Shown: piece after piece, positions 34,578 through 48,762 of the stretch | How positions within the stretch are numbered: position 1 is the first letter of the stretch | Layout: each line of letters begins with the position of its first letter | NCBI RefSeq assembly: GCF_024648825.1 | Contig: NZ_JANBBE010000001.1 | Coordinates: 310,001-374,000 of the forward strand | DNA from: Lentzea californiensis | GTDB lineage: Bacteria > Actinomycetota > Actinomycetes > Mycobacteriales > Pseudonocardiaceae | Length of the DNA stretch: 64,000 bases | Direction: 5' to 3' | Notes under the pieces: generated by a model | Databases searched by the model: none | What the model was told of the DNA's origin: nothing | Seen by the model: the letters and a program-made list of their open reading frames with translations, nothing else | Translations under genes and position numbers: made by a program

Positions 34578-35021
34578 TCAGGAAGCCACGGTGGAAGACC
34601 CACCAGCAGCCGCCAACTTCTCCACAGCGGTCTTGGAGAACTTGTCAGCCGTGACGTCCAGCTTCACGCTGACGTCGCCGTCACCCAGCACCTTGACGAG
34701 CGAGCCCTTGCGGACCAGCCCGGCCAGCACCAGTGCGGGAACGTCCACCGAGCCGCCCTCCGGGAAGGAGGCAGCGATCGAGGAGACGTTCACGACCTGG
34801 TACTCGGTGCGGAACGGGTTCTTGAAGCCCTTGAGCTTCGGGAGCCGCATGTGCAGCGGCATCTGGCCACCTTCGAAGCGCGGCGAGACGTTCTTGCGAG
34901 CGCCCGTGCCCTTCGTACCGCGGCCGGCGGTCTTGCCCTTGGAGCCCTCACCACGACCGACGCGGGTCTTGGCGGTCTTGGCGCCGGGGGCCGGACGCAG
35001 ATCGTGAATCTTGATGGTCAC
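34578..35021 (-). CDS. rplO: 50S ribosomal protein L15
   Basis: 147 residues: [28 protein letters not shown] pattern at the N-terminus, [10 protein letters not shown], and a Gly-rich loop typical of L15. The GTG start overlaps the rpmD stop (GTGA). Last gene of the spc operon here, because secY has moved behind a 662-base gap. Confidence 0.97.
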   Translation of the reverse strand: MTIKIHDLRPAPGAKTAKTRVGRGEGSKGKTAGRGTKGTGARKNVSPRFEGGQMPLHMRLPKLKGFKNPFRTEYQVVNVSSIAASFPEGGSVDVPALVLAGLVRKGSLVKVLGDGDVSVKLDVTADKFSKTAVEKLAAAGGSSTVAS

Positions 35022-35203
35022 GACTGGACCTCCTCGACAACCACCAGGTGACGCACGGCGTTGATCAAGCCGAGAACCTGGGGGGTGTCCTCACGCACGA
35101 CCGACTGGCGGATCTTGCGCAGCCCGAGGGTGCGCATCGACTCGCGGTGGTTGTGCTTGGTACCGATGGTGCTCTTCACCTGGGTGATCTTGAGCTGAGC
35201 CAT
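35018..35203 (-). CDS. rpmD: 50S ribosomal protein L30
   Basis: 61 residues, [20 protein letters not shown] with the conserved [18 protein letters not shown] segment. The ATG lies 2 bases after the rpsE stop; the stop overlaps rplO. Confidence 0.96.
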   Translation of the reverse strand: MAQLKITQVKSTIGTKHNHRESMRTLGLRKIRQSVVREDTPQVLGLINAVRHLVVVEEVQS

Positions 35204-35205
35204 GA

Positions 35206-35814
35206 TCAGACCCCCTGGCCCGCGCGAGCGCGGATCATGCCGGCGGGGGCGACGTCCTCGAGGGGCAGGCCACGACGAGCCGCGACCTCTTCCGGACGCT
35301 GCAGGCCCTTGAGGGCCGCCACGGTCGCGTGCACGATGTTGATCGCGTTGTCGGAGCCGAGCGACTTCGACAGCACGTCGTGCACGCCGGCGCACTCGAG
35401 GACGGCGCGGACAGCGCCACCCGCGATGACACCGGTACCGGCCGAGGCCGGACGCAGCAGGACCACACCAGCGGCCTTCTCACCCTGGATCGGGTGGGGG
35501 ATGGTGCCGGCGATGCGAGGCACGCGGAAGAAGTTCTTCTTCGCTTCCTCGACACCCTTGGCGATGGCCGCGGGAACTTCCTTGGCCTTGCCGTAACCGA
35601 CGCCGACCATGCCGTCGCCGTCACCCACCACGACGAGCGCGGTGAAGCTGAAGCGACGACCACCCTTGACCACCTTGGAGACGCGGTTGATCGCAACCAC
35701 GCGCTCGAGGTGGGGGGTCTTCTCCTGGGCCGCGCCGCCGCGGCCGCCGTCACGACGGTCGCGGCGCTCTCCGCGCTCGCCCCCGCCGCCTTCGCGACGC
35801 GTACGTCCTGGCAT
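35206..35814 (-). CDS. rpsE: 30S ribosomal protein S5
   Basis: S5 contributes to decoding fidelity. 202 residues with an Arg/Gly-rich N-terminal extension of about 35 residues ([20 protein letters not shown]), then [32 protein letters not shown] and [15 protein letters not shown]. No spectinomycin-resistance type deletion is seen in the KVVKGGR loop. Confidence 0.97.
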   Translation of the reverse strand: MPGRTRREGGGGERGERRDRRDGGRGGAAQEKTPHLERVVAINRVSKVVKGGRRFSFTALVVVGDGDGMVGVGYGKAKEVPAAIAKGVEEAKKNFFRVPRIAGTIPHPIQGEKAAGVVLLRPASAGTGVIAGGAVRAVLECAGVHDVLSKSLGSDNAINIVHATVAALKGLQRPEEVAARRGLPLEDVAPAGMIRARAGQGV

Positions 35815-35848
35815 CAGGCGTCCCTCTCAATTCCAGAAATGATCATTG

Positions 35849-36250
35849 TCAGAACTCCAGCCCCGCCTCGCGAGCGGCATCCGCCAGAGCAGCGATCCTG
35901 CCGTGGTACGCGTTGCCACCGCGGTCGAACACGACCGCCGTGACGCCGGCGTCCTTGGCGCGGGCCGCGGCCAGCTGGCCGACCTTGGCCGCACGGGCCT
36001 TCTTGTCGCCGTCCAGGGCACGGACGTCGGCTTCCATGGAGGAAGCAGCCGCGATCGTGTGGCCCTTCAGGTCGTCGATGATCTGCACGGTGATGTGCTT
36101 CGACGAACGGTGCACGGCCAGGCGCGGACGCTCGGCGGTGCCGTTGACCTTCTTGCGGAGGCGGAAGTGGCGACGGGCCTTCGCAACACGACGCCTGGTG
36201 GAGATGTCCTTGCCCACCGGCTTGCGCTTCGTAACAGTCGACTCGCTCAT
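35849..36250 (-). CDS. rplR: 50S ribosomal protein L18
   Basis: Binds 5S rRNA. 133 residues from the ATG at 36250 ([20 protein letters not shown]); [20 protein letters not shown] and [28 protein letters not shown] are the signatures. The ATG is one base after the rplF stop. Confidence 0.96.
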   Translation of the reverse strand: MSESTVTKRKPVGKDISTRRRVAKARRHFRLRKKVNGTAERPRLAVHRSSKHITVQIIDDLKGHTIAAASSMEADVRALDGDKKARAAKVGQLAAARAKDAGVTAVVFDRGGNAYHGRIAALADAAREAGLEF

Positions 36251-36251
36251 G

Positions 36252-36791
36252 TCACTTACCCGTCTTTCCGACCTTGCGACGGATCTTCTCGCCCGAGTAC
36301 CGGACGCCCTTACCCTTGTACGGGTCGGGCTTGCGCAGCTTGCGGATGTTGGCGGCAACCTCACCGACCAGCTGCTTGTCGATACCCGAGACGGAGAAAC
36401 GGGTCGGGGTCTCGACCGCGAAGGTGATGCCCGCGGGGGCCTCCACCTTGACGGGGTGCGAGTAACCGAGCGCGAACTCGAGCTCAGAGCCCTTGAGCGC
36501 GACGCGGTAACCGACGCCGTGGATTTCCATCTTCTTTTCGTAACCCTGGGTCACGCCGACGACCATGTTGTGCACGAGAGTGCGCGACAGGCCGTGGAGC
36601 GCGCGGTTGCGCCGCTCGTCGTTCGGGCGCTTGACCTCGAGAGTGCCGTCTTCGGCCTTCTCGACGATGATCGGCTCAGCGAGCGTGAGCGTCAGGAGAC
36701 CCTTGGGGCCCTTGATGCTGACGTCCTGACCGGCGATGTTCACGTCGACCCCGGAGGGGACAATGATCGGCTGCTTACCGATGCGCGACAT
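36252..36791 (-). CDS. rplF: 50S ribosomal protein L6
   Basis: 179 residues: [38 protein letters not shown] and the C-terminal [21 protein letters not shown]. Two-domain fold near the factor-binding site. Lies 12 bases after rpsH. Confidence 0.97.
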   Translation of the reverse strand: MSRIGKQPIIVPSGVDVNIAGQDVSIKGPKGLLTLTLAEPIIVEKAEDGTLEVKRPNDERRNRALHGLSRTLVHNMVVGVTQGYEKKMEIHGVGYRVALKGSELEFALGYSHPVKVEAPAGITFAVETPTRFSVSGIDKQLVGEVAANIRKLRKPDPYKGKGVRYSGEKIRRKVGKTGK

Positions 36792-36803
36792 GTCTACTCC
36801 CCC

Positions 36804-37202
36804 TTACCAAACGTAGGCGAGGACTTCTCCGCCCACGCCTGCCTTGTTGGCCTGACGGTCGGTCATGAGACCGCCAGAGGTCGAAATGATCGCCACGCCG
36901 AGGCCACCGAGAACTCGGGGCAGGCCAGTGGACTTCGCGTACACACGCAGACCGGGCTTGGACACGCGGCGGAGGCCGGCGATGCTGCGCTCACGGTTCG
37001 GGCCGTACTTCAGCTCGACGACCAGGTTCTTGGCCACCTCGCCGTCCTCGTCGCGGTACGAGGCGATGTAGCCCTCGCGCTTGAGGATCTCGGCGATGTT
37101 CGCCTTGATCTTGGAGTGCGGCATCACGACCTTGTCGTGGTAAGCCGAGTTCGCGTTCCGCAGACGAGTGAGCATGTCTGCGATGGGATCGGTCATCGTC
37201 AT
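36804..37202 (-). CDS. rpsH: 30S ribosomal protein S8
   Basis: 132 residues, [20 protein letters not shown] and the C-terminal [27 protein letters not shown] pattern. The first ATG at 37202 adds two residues to the usual start (ATG at 37196). A leader gap of 126 bases after rpsN holds a 9-bp hairpin. Confidence 0.97.
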   Translation of the reverse strand: MTMTDPIADMLTRLRNANSAYHDKVVMPHSKIKANIAEILKREGYIASYRDEDGEVAKNLVVELKYGPNRERSIAGLRRVSKPGLRVYAKSTGLPRVLGGLGVAIISTSGGLMTDRQANKAGVGGEVLAYVW

Positions 37203-37257
37203 GGTGACCTGGTCAACCTTTCTCGCTGCGGTTCACCGGCTCAGGGTCCAGACCCGC

Positions 37258-37279
37258 CCTCTCCCCCGGCGGGGAGAGG
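37258..37279 (-). other. In-operon hairpin between rpsN and rpsH
   Basis: Perfect 9-bp stem (37258-37266 / 37271-37279) with a CGGC loop, midway in the 126-base gap. No T tract. It may be a processing or attenuation site, or a control point for the S8-led part of the spc operon. Confidence 0.4.
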
Positions 37280-37328
37280 ACAGGACGGTCGTGTGCGGGC
37301 CTACAGCGAAGTAATGAAGCTTTTGGAA

Positions 37329-37514
37329 TTACCAGCTGGACTTGCTCACGCCAGGCAGCTCACCGCGGTGAGCCATCTCGCGCAGGCAGATCCGGCAGAG
37401 GCCGAACTTGCGGAACACCGCGTGGGGGCGGCCGCAACGCTGGCACCGGGTGTAACCCCGGACCTTGAACTTCGGCTTCTTCGCGGCCTTGTTGATCAAC
37501 GCCTTCTTGGCCAT
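37329..37514 (-). CDS. rpsN: 30S ribosomal protein S14, type Z
   Basis: 61 residues, short zinc-ribbon form. Two CxxC pairs ([10 protein letters not shown] and [10 protein letters not shown]) bind zinc; the end [11 protein letters not shown] is typical. GAAGGAGAACTGACTCG precedes the ATG, 4 bases after the rplE stop. Confidence 0.97.
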   Translation of the reverse strand: MAKKALINKAAKKPKFKVRGYTRCQRCGRPHAVFRKFGLCRICLREMAHRGELPGVSKSSW

Positions 37515-37518
37515 CGAG

Positions 37519-38082
37519 TCAGTTCTCCTTGAACGGGAAGCCCAGGTGCTTCAGCAGCGCCCGGCCCTCCTCGTCGTTCGTGGCGGTGGTGACGACGGTG
37601 ATGTCCATGCCGCGAGGCCGGTCGATAGCGTCCGGGTCGATCTCGTGGAACATCGACTGCTCGTTCAGACCGAACGTGTAGTTGCCGTTGCCGTCGAACT
37701 GCTTGCCCGAGAGGCCGCGGAAGTCGCGGATACGGGGCAGCGCGATCGTCAGCAGACGGTCGAGGAACTCCCACATGCGGTCGCCGCGCAGCGTGACGCG
37801 CGCGCCGATCGGCATGCCTTCACGCAGCTTGAACTGCGCGATGGACTTGCGGGCCCGGCGGACCTCGGGACGCTGGCCGGTGATGATCGACAGGTCCCTG
37901 ACGGCACCCTCGATCAGCTTGCCGTCACGGGCGGCGTCGCCGACACCCATGTTGACGACGACCTTCACGACGCCCGGGATCTGCATGACGTTGGAGAAGT
38001 CGAACTGCTTCTGCAGTTCGGCCTTCACCTCGTCGCGGTAGCGCGTCTTGAGCCGCGGGATGATCTTCTCTGCGGTAGTCAT
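37519..38082 (-). CDS. rplE: 50S ribosomal protein L5
   Basis: Binds 5S rRNA and touches S13. 187 residues: [49 protein letters not shown] and [19 protein letters not shown]. Overlap-free, 2 bases after rplX. Confidence 0.97.
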   Translation of the reverse strand: MTTAEKIIPRLKTRYRDEVKAELQKQFDFSNVMQIPGVVKVVVNMGVGDAARDGKLIEGAVRDLSIITGQRPEVRRARKSIAQFKLREGMPIGARVTLRGDRMWEFLDRLLTIALPRIRDFRGLSGKQFDGNGNYTFGLNEQSMFHEIDPDAIDRPRGMDITVVTTATNDEEGRALLKHLGFPFKEN

Positions 38083-38084
38083 GA

Positions 38085-38399
38085 TCAGATGTCCTTCCCG
38101 TTACGACGGGAAATGCGGACCCGCTTGCCCTCGTCGTTCGTCCGGTAACCAACACGGGTCGGCTTGCCGTCCGAGTCGACCACCATCACGTTGGAGACGT
38201 TGATCGGAGCTTCCTGGGTCACGATGCCACCAGACTGCGCGCCCCGCTGGGTCTGCGTGATCTTGGTGTGCTTCTTGATCCGGTTGACGCCCTCGACCAG
38301 GACCTTGCCGTTCTCCGGGTAGGCCTGGATGACCTTGCCCTTCGCGCCCTTGTCCTTGCCGGCGATGACGACGACCGTGTCGCCCTTTTTCACCTTCAT
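38085..38399 (-). CDS. rplX: 50S ribosomal protein L24
   Basis: 104 residues with the KOW motif [20 protein letters not shown] at the N-terminus. Assembly initiator of the large subunit. 2 bases from rplN. Confidence 0.97.
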   Translation of the reverse strand: MKVKKGDTVVVIAGKDKGAKGKVIQAYPENGKVLVEGVNRIKKHTKITQTQRGAQSGGIVTQEAPINVSNVMVVDSDGKPTRVGYRTNDEGKRVRISRRNGKDI

Positions 38400-38401
38400 G
38401 G

Positions 38402-38770
38402 TCAGAGCACCTCCGGAGCCAGCGAGATGATCTTCATGAACTTCTTGTCGCGCAGCTCACGACCGACCGGGCCGAAGATGCGGGTACCGCGGGGCTCGTT
38501 GTCGTTTTTGATGAGCACGGCGGCGTTCTCGTCGAAGCGGATGTACGAGCCATCCGGACGACGGCGCTCCTTGACGGTGCGGACGATGACGGCCTTGACG
38601 ACGTCACCCTTCTTCACACCGGCACCGGGGATCGCGTCCTTGACGGTCGCGACGATGATGTCGCCGATGCCCGCGTAGCGGCGACCCGAACCACCGAGAA
38701 CACGGATGCAAAGGATTTCCTTTGCACCAGTGTTGTCGGCGACACGAAGTCGCGACTCCTGCTGAATCAC
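38402..38770 (-). CDS. rplN: 50S ribosomal protein L14
   Basis: 122 residues from a GTG at 38770: [40 protein letters not shown] and [24 protein letters not shown] pattern. First gene of the spc operon; an 85-base gap with an imperfect GCCCG/CGGGC hairpin (about 38797-38823) separates it from rpsQ. Confidence 0.97.
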   Translation of the reverse strand: MIQQESRLRVADNTGAKEILCIRVLGGSGRRYAGIGDIIVATVKDAIPGAGVKKGDVVKAVIVRTVKERRRPDGSYIRFDENAAVLIKNDNEPRGTRIFGPVGRELRDKKFMKIISLAPEVL

Positions 38771-38855
38771 TTACTTGCTCCTGACCATTCCTGGCCCGCC
38801 GGATTTCCGACCCGACGGGCTCGGTCTGTCTACAGTGTCTAATCCCTTTTGGGGA

Positions 38856-39137
38856 CTACTTGGCCTTCTCGAGGATCTGCACGAGACGCCACCGCTTGGT
38901 CGCCGACAGGGGCCGGGTCTCCATGAGCAGGACTCGGTCGCCGATGCCCGCCGCGTTCTCCTCGTCGTGCACCTTCACCTTGGTGGTGGAGCGCATGATC
39001 TTGGAGTAACGCGGGTGCTTCTTGCGGTCCTCGAGCGCGACCACGATCGTCTTGTCCATCTTGTCGGACACGACGAGGCCCTCACGGACCTTGCGGTCGT
39101 TGCGCTTCTCGGTCTGGACTTCGTTGCTTTCGGTCAT
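38856..39137 (-). CDS. rpsQ: 30S ribosomal protein S17
   Basis: 93 residues, OB fold: [20 protein letters not shown] and the [16 protein letters not shown] end. Overlaps rpmC (ATGA). Last gene of the S10 operon. Confidence 0.97.
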   Translation of the reverse strand: MTESNEVQTEKRNDRKVREGLVVSDKMDKTIVVALEDRKKHPRYSKIMRSTTKVKVHDEENAAGIGDRVLLMETRPLSATKRWRLVQILEKAK

Positions 39138-39376
39138 GCCGCACCCTCACCAGTGGAATCCGGCGTAACGGAGAGCCCGAGCTCCCGCTCCCGCATCACG
39201 GTGTAGATCCGGGCAATGTCATGCCGGACCGTGCGCAGACGCCGGTTGTTGTCGAGCTGGCCCGTGGCCATCTGGAAACGAAGGTTGAACAGCTCTTCCT
39301 TCGATTCCTTCAGACGCAGCACGAGCTCTTCCTCGGTGAGCTCACGCAGCTCGGAAGCGATAGCACCCGCTGCCAT
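39134..39376 (-). CDS. rpmC: 50S ribosomal protein L29
   Basis: 80 residues: [20 protein letters not shown] and [19 protein letters not shown] are family signatures. Lies near the exit tunnel with L23. One-base overlap with rplP and ATGA overlap with rpsQ. Confidence 0.97.
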   Translation of the reverse strand: MAAGAIASELRELTEEELVLRLKESKEELFNLRFQMATGQLDNNRRLRTVRHDIARIYTVMRERELGLSVTPDSTGEGAA

Positions 39377-39795
39377 CAGAACTCACCACCCTCACGCGTA
39401 ACGATGCGGCACTTCATCGGGAGCTTGTGGATCGCGCGGCGAAGAGCCTCGCGGGCCACCTGCTCGTTCGGGAAGGCCATCTCGAACATGACGCGACCCG
39501 GCTTGACGTTGGCCACCCACCACTCCGGCGAACCCTTACCGGAACCCATGCGGGTCTCGGCCGGCTTCTTCGTCAGCGGACGGTCCGGGAAGATGTTGAT
39601 CCAGACCTTGCCGCCACGACGGATGTGGCGCGTGATGGCGATACGAGCGGACTCGATCTGCCTGTTGGTGACGTAGGCAGGCTCGAGAGCCTGGATGCCG
39701 TACTCACCGAAGGTGACCTTCGTACCGCCCTTGGCAGCGCCCGACCGCTTCGGGTGGTGCTGCTTGCGGTGCTTGACCCTACGAGGGATGAGCAT
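39376..39795 (-). CDS. rplP: 50S ribosomal protein L16
   Basis: 139 residues: [59 protein letters not shown] and [18 protein letters not shown]. It organises the A-tRNA site. 3 bases after rpsC. Confidence 0.97.
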   Translation of the reverse strand: MLIPRRVKHRKQHHPKRSGAAKGGTKVTFGEYGIQALEPAYVTNRQIESARIAITRHIRRGGKVWINIFPDRPLTKKPAETRMGSGKGSPEWWVANVKPGRVMFEMAFPNEQVAREALRRAIHKLPMKCRIVTREGGEF

Positions 39796-39798
39796 GGC

Positions 39799-40632
39799 TC
39801 AGCTCTCCGTCTTCTCTGCAGAAGCCGGGGCCTCGGCCGACGCCGAAGCGCCAGCTGCGGCACGGCCGGCCTCGGTGCTCGTCGCGGTGGTGCCGCTGGC
39901 ACCGGAGCGACGGGCCCGGTTCGGACGCTCAGCACGGTCGCGGCGCGGGGCGCCGCGGTCGGCCTGAGCCGGGGCCGCGTCGAGCGCGCGCTTGGCCGAG
40001 ATTCCACCGACGATGTCGCCCTTGTAGATCCACACCTTCACGCCGATACGGCCGAACGTGGTGCGGGCCTCGAAGAAGCCGTAGTCGATGTTGGCGCGGA
40101 GCGTGTGCAGCGGCACGCGGCCGTCGCGGTAGTGCTCCGAGCGGGACATCTCGGCGCCGCCGAGGCGACCGCCGCACTGCACGCGAATGCCCTTGACCTG
40201 CGGCGAACGCATGGCCGACTGAATGGCCTTGCGCATCGCGCGCCGGAAGGCGACGCGGTTGGACAGCTGCTCGGCGACACCCTGTGCCACGAGCTGCGCG
40301 TCCGACTCGGGGCTCTTGACCTCGAGGATGTTCAGCTGGACCTGCTTCTTGGTGAGCTTCTCCAGCTCACCGCGGATGCGGTCCGCCTCGGCACCACGAC
40401 GGCCGATGACGATGCCCGGCCGGGCGGTGTGGATGTCGACGCGCACCCGGTCACGGGTCCGTTCGATCTCCACCTTGGAGATGCCGGCACGCTCCATGCC
40501 CTTGCTGAGCAGGCGGCGGATCTTGACGTCCTCCGCCACGTACTCGGCGTACTGCTTGTCTGCGTACCAGCGGGACTTCCAGTCGGTGGTGATCCCCAGC
40601 CGGAAGCCGTGCGGGTTGATCTTCTGGCCCAC
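39799..40632 (-). CDS. rpsC: 30S ribosomal protein S3 with Ala-rich C-terminal extension
   Basis: S3 forms the mRNA entry and helicase region. 277 residues: [22 protein letters not shown] domain with [13 protein letters not shown], and [20 protein letters not shown]. After residue 220 the chain adds a basic stretch and then an Ala/Glu/Ser-rich tail ([16 protein letters not shown]), likely disordered. GTG start overlapping the rplV stop by one base. Confidence 0.97.
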   Translation of the reverse strand: MGQKINPHGFRLGITTDWKSRWYADKQYAEYVAEDVKIRRLLSKGMERAGISKVEIERTRDRVRVDIHTARPGIVIGRRGAEADRIRGELEKLTKKQVQLNILEVKSPESDAQLVAQGVAEQLSNRVAFRRAMRKAIQSAMRSPQVKGIRVQCGGRLGGAEMSRSEHYRDGRVPLHTLRANIDYGFFEARTTFGRIGVKVWIYKGDIVGGISAKRALDAAPAQADRGAPRRDRAERPNRARRSGASGTTATSTEAGRAAAGASASAEAPASAEKTES

Positions 40633-41030
40633 TACCGCGTTCCCTTCACGCTGGTCTTCTTGGGACGAGACTCCACCTCGATGGTGATGTGGCTCGTCCG
40701 CTTGCGGATCCGGTACGCGCGGCCCTGGGCACGCGGGCGGAAACGCTTGAGGGTCGGACCCTCGTCCACGTAGGCCACCGCAACCCAGAGGGTCGAGGGG
40801 TCCAGGGACATGTTGTTCTCGGCATTGGCCATGGCGCTGGCGAGCACCTTCGCGACCGGCTCAGAAGCGGCCTGGGGCGCGAACTGGAGCACGGCCAGGG
40901 CCTCGCTTGCGTTACGACCCTTGATGAGCTCGACGACGCGACGGACCTTCATGGGGGTGTCGCGGACGTAGCGAGCCCGAGCCACGGCGCGCGGAAACTC
41001 CTGCGCCTCAGCGTCCTTACGGGCGTTCAT
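40632..41030 (-). CDS. rplV: 50S ribosomal protein L22
   Basis: 132 residues: [38 protein letters not shown] pattern and the tunnel-loop region [20 protein letters not shown]. No insertion or deletion is seen in the beta hairpin that carries macrolide-resistance changes in other species. Confidence 0.97.
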   Translation of the reverse strand: MNARKDAEAQEFPRAVARARYVRDTPMKVRRVVELIKGRNASEALAVLQFAPQAASEPVAKVLASAMANAENNMSLDPSTLWVAVAYVDEGPTLKRFRPRAQGRAYRIRKRTSHITIEVESRPKKTSVKGTR

Positions 41031-41064
41031 CGCTGCTTTTCCCTTGCTCTTCTCAGTTCGACGC

Positions 41065-41346
41065 CTAGCGGCGACGAGACTTCCGGTCGTCCTTGATGTG
41101 GCCCTTGAAGGTGCGGGTCGGGGCGAACTCGCCCAGCTTGTGCCCGACCATCGCCTCGGTCACGAACACCGGGACGTGCTTGCGGCCGTCGTGCACCGCG
41201 ATGGTGTGACCCAGCATGTCCGGGATGATCGTGGAGCGGCGGGACCACGTCTTGATGACGGTCTTCTTGCCCGCTTCGTTCTGAACGTCCACCTTCTTGA
41301 GCAGGTGGTCGTCGACGAAGGGACCCTTCTTAAGGCTGCGAGGCAT
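41065..41346 (-). CDS. rpsS: 30S ribosomal protein S19
   Basis: 93 residues: [40 protein letters not shown] and [20 protein letters not shown]. Head protein bound to S13. 18 bases from rplB. Confidence 0.97.
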   Translation of the reverse strand: MPRSLKKGPFVDDHLLKKVDVQNEAGKKTVIKTWSRRSTIIPDMLGHTIAVHDGRKHVPVFVTEAMVGHKLGEFAPTRTFKGHIKDDRKSRRR

Positions 41347-41364
41347 CCTTCACTCCCTCCCTGC

Positions 41365-42198
41365 TCAGCGCTTCTTACCGGTGCGACGACGCCGGACGAT
41401 GAGCTTGTCGCTTGGCTTACGGCGGCGGGTACGACCCTCGGGCTTACCAGCCGGGTTCACCGGGTGGCGACCACCGGAGGTCTTACCCTCACCACCACCA
41501 TGCGGGTGGTCAACGGGGTTCATGGCGACACCGCGGACGGTGGGCTTCTTGCCCTTCCACCGCATGCGGCCGGCCTTGCCCCAGTTGATGTTCTGGTGGT
41601 CCTTGTTGCCGACCTCGCCGAGCGTGGCGCGGCAGCGCACGTCCACGTTGCGGATTTCGCCCGAGGGCAACCGCAGCTGGGCGTACGGACCGTCCTTCGC
41701 CACGAGCTGGACCGAGGCACCAGCCGAGCGAGCCATCTTCGCGCCGCCACCGGGGCGGAGCTCGATCGCGTGGATCACGGAACCGACCGGGATGTTGCGC
41801 AGCGGCAGGTTGTTACCCGGCTTGATGTCGGCCTTGGGGCCGTTCTCAACCGTGTCACCCTGCTTGAGCTTCTCCGGGGCGATGATGTAGCGCTTCTCGC
41901 CGTCTGCGTAGTGCAGCAGCGCGATGCGCGCGGTGCGGTTGGGGTCGTACTCGATGTGAGCGACCTTGGCCGGCACGCCGTCCTTGTCGTTGCGACGGAA
42001 GTCGATCAGGCGGTAAGCCCGCTTGTGACCGCCGCCCTTGTGACGCGTGGTGATCTTGCCCGACGCGTTGCGTCCACCCAGCTTGTGCAGCGGGCGGATC
42101 AGCGACTTCTCCGGAGTCGACCGAGTGATCTCGGCGAAGTCGGAGACGCTCGCACCGCGACGACCAGGCGTCGTCGGCTTGTACTTGCGAATGCCCAT
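41365..42198 (-). CDS. rplB: 50S ribosomal protein L2
   Basis: 277 residues from the ATG at 42198 ([20 protein letters not shown]). Peptidyl-transferase region motif [20 protein letters not shown] with the key His is intact. Primary rRNA-binding protein at the subunit interface. Confidence 0.97.
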   Translation of the reverse strand: MGIRKYKPTTPGRRGASVSDFAEITRSTPEKSLIRPLHKLGGRNASGKITTRHKGGGHKRAYRLIDFRRNDKDGVPAKVAHIEYDPNRTARIALLHYADGEKRYIIAPEKLKQGDTVENGPKADIKPGNNLPLRNIPVGSVIHAIELRPGGGAKMARSAGASVQLVAKDGPYAQLRLPSGEIRNVDVRCRATLGEVGNKDHQNINWGKAGRMRWKGKKPTVRGVAMNPVDHPHGGGEGKTSGGRHPVNPAGKPEGRTRRRKPSDKLIVRRRRTGKKR

Positions 42199-42217
42199 CT
42201 CTACGCAGTCCTCGTCA

Positions 42218-42517
42218 TCAGGCGGCAGGGCCGCCGAAGATCTCGATCGACTTGCTGTCAGCCGACAGCGTGACGATCGCGCGCTTCGTGTCCTTGCGCT
42301 TGCCGAAACCGCTCTTGGTCCGCTTGCGCTTGCCCTGGCGGTTGATGGTGTTGACGCTGACGACCTTGACGCCGAAGACCTTCTCCACGGCAATCTTGAT
42401 CTGGGTCTTGTTCGAACCCGGCGCCACCAAGAAGGTGTACTTGTTCTCTTCGAGCAGCCCGTAGGACTTCTCGGAGATCACCGGCGCGAGCAAGATGTCC
42501 CTGTGGTCGGGGATCAC
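42218..42517 (-). CDS. rplW: 50S ribosomal protein L23
   Basis: 99 residues: [40 protein letters not shown]. Docking site for trigger factor and SRP at the tunnel exit. GTG start overlapping the rplD stop (GTGA). Confidence 0.97.
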   Translation of the reverse strand: MIPDHRDILLAPVISEKSYGLLEENKYTFLVAPGSNKTQIKIAVEKVFGVKVVSVNTINRQGKRKRTKSGFGKRKDTKRAIVTLSADSKSIEIFGGPAA

Positions 42518-43200
42518 TTGGAACCCTCCTCGTCCACGACGGTCGCCGTGGCCTCGGCCGAGCCAGAACCCTGCTGGGCCTTGCTGGCGAGGAACACGTC
42601 GAGCGAGTCCTTGGTGAACACCACGTCGTCATTGACGAGCACGTCGTAGGTGTTGAGCTGGTCGGGCGCGATCACGTGCACGTGCTGAAGGTTCCGCACG
42701 CTGACCCACGCGACCTCGTCGGTGCGGTTGAGCACCACGAGAACGCGACGAGCCTGGGTGACCGACTCCAGGACCTTGCGCGCGGTCTTGGTCGACGGGG
42801 TGTCCCCGTCCACCAGGCCGGACACGACGTGGACCTGGTTGGCGCGAGCCCGGTCGGAGAGGGCGCCACGCAGAGCGGCGGCCTTCATCTTCTTGGGCGT
42901 CCGCTGCGAGTAGTCGCGCGGCTGCGGGCCGTGGACGACGCCACCGCCGACGAACTGCGGCGAACGGGTCGAACCCTGGCGGGCACGGCCGGTGCCCTTC
43001 TGGCGGTAAGGCTTCTTGCCACCGCCGGACACCTCGCCGCGGGTCTTCGTCGAGTGCGTGCCCTGGCGCGCGGCGGCCTGCTGGGCCACGACGACCTGGT
43101 GGAGCAGCGCGACGTTGGCCTGCGCGTCGAAGACGGAAGCCGGCAGCTCGACGGAGCCGGCGGTCTTGCCGTCCGGGGTGCGGATCTCAACAGTCGACAT
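42514..43200 (-). CDS. rplD: 50S ribosomal protein L4
   Basis: 228 residues. The extended loop [40 protein letters not shown] is canonical. In E. coli L4 represses its own S10 operon; whether it does here is unknown. C-terminal tail [18 protein letters not shown] is an addition. ATG overlaps the rplC stop. Confidence 0.97.
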   Translation of the reverse strand: MSTVEIRTPDGKTAGSVELPASVFDAQANVALLHQVVVAQQAAARQGTHSTKTRGEVSGGGKKPYRQKGTGRARQGSTRSPQFVGGGVVHGPQPRDYSQRTPKKMKAAALRGALSDRARANQVHVVSGLVDGDTPSTKTARKVLESVTQARRVLVVLNRTDEVAWVSVRNLQHVHVIAPDQLNTYDVLVNDDVVFTKDSLDVFLASKAQQGSGSAEATATVVDEEGSK

Positions 43201-43850
43201 CAGGCACCGCCCTTCGCAGCAGTCTTGACGAACACGAGACCGCCCTTGGGTCCGGGAACCGCGCCCTTGATGAGCAGCAGCCCGTTCTCCACGTCGATCT
43301 TGTGCACCTTCAGGTTCTGGGTCGTGACGCGCTCGTGGCCCATGCGGCCAGCCATGCGCAGACCCTTGAAGACGCGACCAGGCGTGGCACAGCCACCGAT
43401 GGAACCCGGCGAGCGGTGCTTGCGCTGGGTGCCGTGGCTGGAGCCGAGGCCCTTGAAGTTGTGGCGCTTCATGACACCTGCGGTGCCCTTGCCCTTGCTG
43501 GTGCCGGTGATGTCGACAACAGCGCCGGCCTCGAACACCTCAGCGGTGATCTCCTGGCCGACCGTGTACTCGCTGGCGTCCGCCGTGCGCAGCTCCACCA
43601 GGTGGCGACGGGGCGTGACCCCGGCCTTGGCGAAGTGGCCCGCGACGGGCTTGTTGACCTTGCGCGGGTCAATCGCGCCGGCCGCCAGCTGGACGGCGGT
43701 GTAGCCGTCCTTCTCTTCGGTGCGAACCTGGGTCACGACATTGGGCTCAGCCCTGACGACGGTCACCGGGACAACCCGGTTGTTCTCGTCGAAGACCTGA
43801 GTCATGCCGAGCTTGGTGCCCAGGATGCCCTTCATCTGCCTGTCAGACAT
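43200..43850 (-). CDS. rplC: 50S ribosomal protein L3
   Basis: 216 residues from the ATG at 43850 ([20 protein letters not shown]), with GGAGAG 9 bases upstream; a start at the internal MKG is possible. [20 protein letters not shown] and [20 protein letters not shown] surround the branch that reaches the peptidyl-transferase centre. Confidence 0.97.
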   Translation of the reverse strand: MSDRQMKGILGTKLGMTQVFDENNRVVPVTVVRAEPNVVTQVRTEEKDGYTAVQLAAGAIDPRKVNKPVAGHFAKAGVTPRRHLVELRTADASEYTVGQEITAEVFEAGAVVDITGTSKGKGTAGVMKRHNFKGLGSSHGTQRKHRSPGSIGGCATPGRVFKGLRMAGRMGHERVTTQNLKVHKIDVENGLLLIKGAVPGPKGGLVFVKTAAKGGA

Positions 43851-43877
43851 TGGTTCGTTACTCTCCGCGCCCAACGC

Positions 43878-44183
43878 TTACTGGATGTTGACGTCGACGC
43901 TGGCCGGCAGGTCGATGCGCATGAGCGCGTCAACCGTCTTCGGCGTCGGGTCGAGGATGTCGATCAACCGCTTGTGCGTGCGCATCTCGAAGTGCTCGCG
44001 CGAGTCCTTGTACTTGTGCGGCGAGCGGATGACGCAGTACACGTTCTTCTCAGTGGGCAGCGGCACAGGCCCGACGACCCGAGCGCCGGTGCGCGTCACG
44101 GTCTCCACGATCTTGCGCGCAGACGCGTCGATCGCTTCGTGGTCGTAGGCCTTGAGCCGGATGCGGATCTTTTGTCCCGCCAT
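43878..44183 (-). CDS. rpsJ: 30S ribosomal protein S10
   Basis: 101 residues: [39 protein letters not shown] and [20 protein letters not shown]. First gene of the S10 operon; also a transcription antitermination factor (NusE) by family. A leader of about 300 bases separates it from the likely promoter at 44496-44525. Confidence 0.97.
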   Translation of the reverse strand: MAGQKIRIRLKAYDHEAIDASARKIVETVTRTGARVVGPVPLPTEKNVYCVIRSPHKYKDSREHFEMRTHKRLIDILDPTPKTVDALMRIDLPASVDVNIQ

Positions 44184-44714
44184 AATGGCTTGCCGTTCCT
44201 CTGCTTCTCGTAACCGCTGCGGGCGGTGCCTCGGATGAGGCCTTTTACAGCCTCTTGGCGCGCTCCGCCCCTGTTGAAGTGTCATGGTGCCCGGTCCACG
44301 CGGTCGGGCGTGTCGCGCCCGGTGCGCATACCGGTCCCACTCAAGGTCTCCCCGGTGGGATTGGGCCTACCACACAGCCCATGCACCCTGATGCCCATCT
44401 CCGCAAGGAGGCGTTCACTAACAGGGCGCGGACGCTCGGTTAGAAGGACTCGGGGACGCACGGATGCGACCCGGCCTTCATCGAGCAACCCGTAAAGAAT
44501 GCCACACGAGCGTGGGGCACTCCAAATCGGGGCGGGTGACTTGGACCCAGATCACGTGCGGATCTTGGCCTGCGAGCCGCTGCCGTCCGTCGCATGTGGA
44601 GCGACGGCCGCGCCGGTTTCATTGTCCGGCAACGGGTTCCCGACGACGGCTCTTCACCCGCGCGCCGGCGACAGCCCGACGTGAGCTGCCGCACAATTTC
44701 TTTCTTGACGACGA
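44184..44714. other. Long S10 operon leader and upstream region
   Basis: No gene is supported in these 531 bases. A candidate promoter (44496-44525) would give a 5' leader of about 300 bases before rpsJ. I could not recognise a known S10 leader structure, but GC-rich complementary stretches are plentiful, so attenuation is possible. Confidence 0.4.
44496..44525 (-). promoter_or_regulatory. Candidate S10 operon promoter
   Basis: Minus strand TTGGAG (44525-44520) and CATTCT (44501-44496) separated by 18 bp. It lies 313 bases before the rpsJ ATG. Confidence 0.4.
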
Positions 44715-44747
44715 AAGCCGGGCCAACGAAGATCGCTGGCCCGGCTT
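44715..44747 (-). terminator. Terminator after tuf
   Basis: Perfect 11-bp stem (44715-44725 / 44737-44747), 11-base loop, 24 bases past the tuf stop. The minus-strand 3' flank reads TTCGTCGTC and holds no real T tract. Confidence 0.8.
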
Positions 44748-44770
44748 CACGCCGAACTGGTGGAGCTAGA

Positions 44771-45964
<1,194 letters not shown>

Positions 45965-45996
45965 TGGATTGTCCTCCTGGACTTCTTTTTTGCTGG

Positions 45997-46027
45997 TCCG
46001 GCGGGTATCTGGTGGCCACCCGCCGGA
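45997..46027 (-). other. Hairpin in fusA-tuf spacer
   Basis: Perfect 10-bp stem (45997-46006 / 46018-46027) with an 11-base loop, 33 bases before the tuf GTG. An A-run follows it on the coding strand, so it is not a classical terminator. It may stabilise or regulate the tuf message. Confidence 0.4.
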
Positions 46028-46111
46028 CTACACGTCAGGGTCGGAAAATGCGGACCCCAGGGATTCACCCCCGGAGAGCCCGCGGTGGAACTGCGGTGCT
46101 CCGGTTGGGGA

Positions 46112-48214
<2,103 letters not shown>

Positions 48215-48291
48215 GGGTCTTTCCCCTGTCTTGAGCTTGTGGCGCTCACTAGGGCTGGGAGAGCCCGGTCTCACCGAGACCGGGCGTCAGA

Positions 48292-48762
48292 TCACCAGCG
48301 GTAGTGGGCGAAGGCCTTGTTGGACTCGGCCATCTTGTGCGTGTCCTCACGGCGCTTGACGCTCGCACCGAGGCCGTTGCTCGCATCGAGCAGCTCGTTC
48401 ATCAGACGCTCGACCATCGTCTTCTCACGGCGCTGCCGGGAGAAGGTGATCAGCCAGCGCAGCGCCAGCGTGGTCGAACGGCCCGGCTTGACCTCGATCG
48501 GCACCTGGTAGGTCGCACCACCGACGCGGCGGCTCTTGACCTCCAGCGACGGCTTCACGTTGTCCAGGGCGCGCTTCAGCGTGACGACCGGGTCGGTACC
48601 GGTCTTCTCGCGAGCACCTTCGAGGGCTTCGTAGACGATCTTCTCGGCCACGGAGCGCTTACCGTCGACCAGCACCTTGTTGATGAGCTGGGTCACGAGC
48701 GGCGAGCTGTACACCGGGTCAGAGATAAGCGGCCGCTTCGGGGCCGGTCCCTTGCGGGGCAT
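48292..48762 (-). CDS. rpsG: 30S ribosomal protein S7
   Basis: 156 residues: [40 protein letters not shown] and [20 protein letters not shown]; ends KAFAHYRW. Nucleates the 30S head. ATG overlaps the rpsL stop by one base (TAATG). Confidence 0.98.
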   Translation of the reverse strand: MPRKGPAPKRPLISDPVYSSPLVTQLINKVLVDGKRSVAEKIVYEALEGAREKTGTDPVVTLKRALDNVKPSLEVKSRRVGGATYQVPIEVKPGRSTTLALRWLITFSRQRREKTMVERLMNELLDASNGLGASVKRREDTHKMAESNKAFAHYRW